Below are positions 62,161 to 64,000 of a stretch of 64,000 bases of DNA, one piece after another; the first letter of the stretch is position 1; each line of letters opens with the position of its first letter. Source of the stretch: Pycnopodia helianthoides. Taxonomy: Eukaryota > Echinodermata > Asteroidea > Forcipulatida > Asteriidae. The stretch lies in assembly GCA_032158295.1 (NCBI GenBank), contig CM063249.1:21516270-21580269 (forward strand). Direction: 5' to 3'. The notes beneath the pieces are model-generated. The model had not been told where the DNA came from. It was given only the letters and a program-made list of their open reading frames with translations, and did not search any database. The translations under genes and the position numbers were made by a program.

Positions 62161-63153
62161 ATTCTTTGTATTCATTATTTTATAGAGTTTAAACCCAGGT
62201 ACATTCTTTCTGCATATGTGAATGATAAAGGCATTTATCATGTATGACATTCGGACGTCATCAATGTGTGTGTAATGGTCTTGCCATGTTTAACATCTGC
62301 AAATCACTTGTGTCAATCTTAGATTTTGACGTCACGATTCACTGTTCAATTTGATTCATGCTTGTGAAGTGTGTACTTGGGTTAAAGGGTAGATCACATC
62401 CTTGCTTTAATGCAATTCAGATAAAACAAACTGAAGAAAAAGTTATTCAAAATTGATTTTCATATAATATAAATACCAAAATTATGTACTGCATAAATTC
62501 ATAAATATAACCTCAGAGACATTTTACAATATTTATTGCAGAAAAAAACCTACCATTAGCAATACACAAAATCTCCAAGAAGACTTGCATTAAAACAATT
62601 GAAATCTAAAAAAGGTCATCAAAATACTGTTAAGAAGATAGACAGTACTAAATTTAGTATTTTAGTACTAAATGGAAATGACAGAAACTAAATAACCATT
62701 TATTAAGTGTGATAAAAAAAAAGAGAAGAAAGTTGGGGATAAAAGACAAAATATAGAAACAATGGACAGTTCTGACAACTGATCAAGTGAAACCTTAGGG
62801 TGAAAATACACATGATAACATTTATGAATGTATATTAAACTTCATAAACTTGTTTCTTTAAATAATTAATAAAACATCTGCTCTTGAGGGGTTCATGAGC
62901 AAAACACAAGACCTGAATTCGAACACACATAAGTTGGTAAATAAGACCAATCCTAGACTTGATTACTTTATCATGTTCTGAAAGACACAAAGTTGTTCAC
63001 AATTACACAAATTTTGTTCAGATAAACTTATGCAATATACAACTTCCCAAATATAGTAGTTCAAAACCAGTAAAAATCCAGGGACTTAACAGCGCAATCA
63101 TCAATATGAAATTTTGCTTATAAACAAACTACTGATTTTCTTCTGTGGACATC
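62161..63153. other. No gene recognised
   Basis: Very AT-rich. A small palindrome, CTAAATTTAG, lies in ACAGTACTAAATTTAGTATTTTAGTACTAAATGG near 62642-62675. No exon recognised. (The phrase is quoted in two overlapping parts for position only.). Confidence 0.45.
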
Positions 63154-63177
63154 TTATTATTATTATTATTATTATTT
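63154..63177 (+). repeat. TTA microsatellite
   Basis: About eight TTA units, one slightly altered at the right end. Confidence 0.9.
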
Positions 63178-63769
63178 ATTCAGCCCAAAAATATGTCGGC
63201 ATTGTAAATGAAGAAGTTAATTGTAGCCTGCAACACTATCAGAATATTTTCTCGCAAAAATCCAACTAATAGTTTCATCATTATAACAAACCAAGATCTT
63301 TATACCACTACTAATAACTTTTCCCTGATCTATACTTCATCTATCCATTAACCTTCTTGCACCATCCAGGCTAGGTAGTTTGTTTTCGTGTGTTTAAAAG
63401 ACTATTTGGTATAACTTTGTTCCTTTTAAGGCTATGATGTACAAGCCTTTTCGAAACTTGGGTTCCAGCTCAGGCTTTTGTCTACTGTTTTAAAAGCCCC
63501 CTGTTGAAAGCACATGGCTTAAAATTTAATGAAGGCCAGAGGCTGAGTGGAAATAGTCTGGTTCTTGTTGTGCTTTGACAATCAATATTTTACATGTAGT
63601 GGTGTGTTGGGAACCCTCATGGCTGTTGTTTAAAAGAAGTATTTTGTTGTGGTCCTGTGCTGGGACATTACACTCTGTTTTACAGATTTATGTGTTGTAT
63701 ATGTGGCTTATCTTTAAGTTTGAAATCATCAATCAAGCTTTATCTTTTAATTTTTAGTTAATTTATTTT
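63178..63769. other. No gene recognised
   Basis: No shared repeat or convincing frame. Confidence 0.5.
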
Positions 63770-63815
63770 TGGGTAGAGCAAAGAAAATTAACCAGAGCTG
63801 GGTTTGAACCTGCGA
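63770..63815 (-). repeat. Family S3 SINE head fragment
   Basis: GGTAGAGCAAAGAAAATTAA-CCAGAGCTGGGTTTGAACCTGCGATC matches the outer part of 28553-28760 (reverse box B GTTTGAACC). The rest of the head is missing; the last 185 bp of the window show nothing. Confidence 0.65.
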
Positions 63816-64000
63816 TCATCTCGTACTTTGGGGAAGGGGGACCAGTACATTCCATTTCTGTGGTGAATTTCTACAGCTTTTTTTACTCATTACCAGAAAT
63901 CAAAATTTCATGGGAAAATATGGAAGATGAAAAAACTAGTATTGCTGTGCCAGTGGCTCCTTAGTTTCTGTATTTATTTTGTTTGTGTATGATGTGGACA

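Noticed and set aside
56048..64000. Calponin-homology domain of smoothelin
   Set aside because: No frame shows CH-type W/DG/FCALIH-like motifs; it must lie beyond the window.
1..64000. CRISPR arrays, operons, prophage or bacterial defence systems
   Set aside because: Spliced exons, SINE-like elements and MITEs show eukaryotic nuclear DNA; the tandem arrays have no unique spacers.

Overview
The window is animal nuclear DNA: AT-rich, intron-rich, dense in short terminal-inverted-repeat (TIR) elements, tRNA-derived SINE-like copies and minisatellites, with no bacterial-type gene organisation. The repeat style (many 150-360 bp TIR elements with palindromic ends, several tRNA-headed SINE families) resembles echinoderm genomes, and a sea star would fit. 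That assignment is inference from pattern memory, not a database match.

One gene is clearly supported: a smoothelin-family gene on the + strand. Nine consecutive coding exons (19256-19465, 32864-32939, 43537-43646, 44247-44322, 52263-52342, 53528-53659, 54091-54357, 55167-55242, 55991-56047) join in one open frame of 1084 nt (about 361 codons), with compatible phases at every junction and GT/AG borders. They encode five smoothelin-type repeats; the first half of repeat 1 lies in an upstream exon I could not find. In every repeat a phase-0 intron cuts at the same place, just before a Leu that starts an L-x4-D-[FI]...IR core. The calponin-homology domain expected at the C-terminus of smoothelins is not in the window, so the gene continues to the right unless the short read-through end at 56048-56076 is used.

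Region by region: 1-19.2 kb holds no certain host exon, only repeats (including a three-level nested insertion at 5.2-6.6 kb) and one plausible minus-strand exon at 9477-9718 from an unidentified gene. 19.2-56 kb is the smoothelin gene with long repeat-filled introns, including a 2-kb 45-bp minisatellite at 49.8-51.8 kb, a ~900-bp imperfect palindrome at 41.1-42.0 kb, and foldback elements at 12.4, 32.2 and 52.4 kb. 56-64 kb is the next smoothelin intron or downstream DNA, with two more minisatellites.

Most long open frames in the window are accidents of repeats whose period is a multiple of three, or of transposon palindromes. Repeat families are given letters (A, B, C, ...) for cross-reference only; they are not published names. 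Boundaries of repeats were read by eye and may be off by several bases; exon boundaries are exact to the stated splice sites.
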